A stretch of 64,000 bases of DNA from the NCBI RefSeq assembly GCF_004307455.1, contig NZ_SEWX01000002.1, positions 310,001 to 374,000 of the forward strand, in the 5' to 3' direction. The notes beneath the pieces are model-generated. The model searched no databases. It was given only the letters and a program-made list of their open reading frames with translations, and was not told where the DNA came from. Origin of the DNA: Aquirufa nivalisilvae (GTDB lineage Bacteria > Bacteroidota > Bacteroidia > Cytophagales > Spirosomataceae). The number at the start of each line of letters is the position of its first letter. Positions within the stretch are counted from its first letter, which is position 1. Below, one piece after another: positions 63,519 through 64,000 of this stretch. Both the position numbers and the translations under genes were made by a program.

Positions 63519-64000
63519 ATGAGTGATGCAAAAATTAATATCGTAGAAGCGCCGGCAGGTTTAGAGGGTCAGGGATTTTTTGCTACCAGTTTAGATTCAT
63601 TAGTAGGGATGGCTAGAGCGAATTCGCTCTGGCCTTTGCCTTTTGCTACATCTTGCTGCGGTATTGAATTCATGTCTACTATGGCTTCTCACTATGACAT
63701 TGGTCGTTTTGGTGCAGAGCGTTTGAGTTTTTCTGCGCGACAAGCTGACGTGTTGATGGTGATGGGAACGATAGCTAAGAAAATGGCTCCTGTGGTAAAA
63801 CAAGTGTATTTGCAAATGGCAGAACCTCGTTGGGTTTTATCGGTTGGAGCTTGTGCTTGTTCTGGAGGTATTTTTGATACTTACTCGGTATTACAGGGGA
63901 TTGACCGTATTATTCCGGTTGACGTATACGTACCAGGTTGTCCTCCTCGTCCAGAGCAAATTTTAGATGGTTTTATGCAAATCCAAGAGTTAGCAAAAAA
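63519..64000 (+). CDS. nuoB: NADH-quinone oxidoreductase subunit B, 5' part
   Basis: Starts at ATG 63519 and runs off the right edge after 160 codons. Ligands of the N2 iron-sulfur cluster are visible: Cys46 and Cys47 (TSCCGIEFM), Cys112 (GACACSGG) and Cys141 ([10 protein letters not shown]). It follows nuoA by 49 bp. The last few residues and the following nuo genes lie outside the window. Confidence 0.95.
   Translation, partial: MSDAKINIVEAPAGLEGQGFFATSLDSLVGMARANSLWPLPFATSCCGIEFMSTMASHYDIGRFGAERLSFSARQADVLMVMGTIAKKMAPVVKQVYLQMAEPRWVLSVGACACSGGIFDTYSVLQGIDRIIPVDVYVPGCPPRPEQILDGFMQIQELAK

Noticed and set aside
1-64000. CRISPR arrays, prophage or integrase genes, tRNA and rRNA genes
   Set aside because: Both strands of all intergenic intervals were inspected; no regularly spaced direct repeats with unique spacers, no cloverleaf-like sequence and no transposase or integrase motif was found.

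Overview
The window looks like chromosome of a Bacteroidota bacterium, most likely order Cytophagales. It is AT-rich. Strong starts lack clear Shine-Dalgarno sequences, and many genes are preceded by the Bacteroidota -7 promoter element TAnnTTTG (rpmB, yceD, rplM, plsY, lemA, hemE, guaB and others). Several products are typical of the phylum: a DUF5606 protein, a DUF5686 outer-membrane protein with a carboxypeptidase-like N-terminal domain, DUF1080, tandem-domain FKBP lipoproteins, and a GMC oxidoreductase paired with a gluconate 2-dehydrogenase subunit 3-like protein. No genus can be fixed from the sequence alone. No tRNA, rRNA, CRISPR, prophage or transposase gene was seen.

Layout. 1-12.7 kb: a broken zinc-ribbon gene, Nif3-like protein, Nudix hydrolase, sodium:solute symporter, PBP4-type carboxypeptidase, ROK regulator, amino acid permease, PDZ aspartyl protease, membrane-anchored EEP phosphatase, rpmB, an E1-like/rhodanese fusion and rimO. 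12.8-18.9 kb is the accessory part: DUF1080 protein, two toxin-antitoxin pairs (HigBA-like and HipBA-like), a lipoprotein beta-carbonic anhydrase, an exported alpha/beta hydrolase, and most of the dispersed repeats. 18.9-22.3 kb: an exported lactonase, GMC oxidoreductase and subunit-3 module. 22.4-25.8 kb: prmC, then lemA, two TPM-domain genes and gmhA. 25.9-33.1 kb: a compact leftward division and wall cluster, murD-ftsW-murG-murC-ftsQ-ftsA, that ends in a terminator without ftsZ. 33.3-35.9 kb: rplM-rpsI and rpsB-tsf. 36.2-41.5 kb: a lipid cluster transcribed yceD-rpmF-plsX-fabH-efp-accB-accC.

41.6-54.9 kb: PAP2 phosphatase and ArnT-like glycosyltransferase, ndk, an NrnA-like phosphoesterase, three consecutive tandem-domain FKBP lipoproteins, rdgB, a DUF5686 outer-membrane protein, plsY, an M20 dipeptidase with murQ, and a small cytochrome c. 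54.9-64 kb: DUF5606, engB, an 800-bp gene-free block built of inverted repeat arms between direct repeats, hemE, guaB, apbE, a SUMF1-like protein, a Tat-exported Gfo/Idh/MocA protein, and the start of the nuo operon (nuoA, partial nuoB).

Most of the window is housekeeping: translation, peptidoglycan, fatty acid and phospholipid synthesis, nucleotide metabolism. I found no clear new multi-gene system. The most interesting signals are non-coding: an 80-bp tandem repeat with diverged single copies elsewhere, the composite inverted repeat at 56.2-56.8 kb that shares a poly-T/poly-A hairpin module with 13.7 kb, and candidate operators in front of the two toxin-antitoxin pairs. Among proteins, the three FKBP lipoproteins and the lactonase/GMC module deserve a second look.
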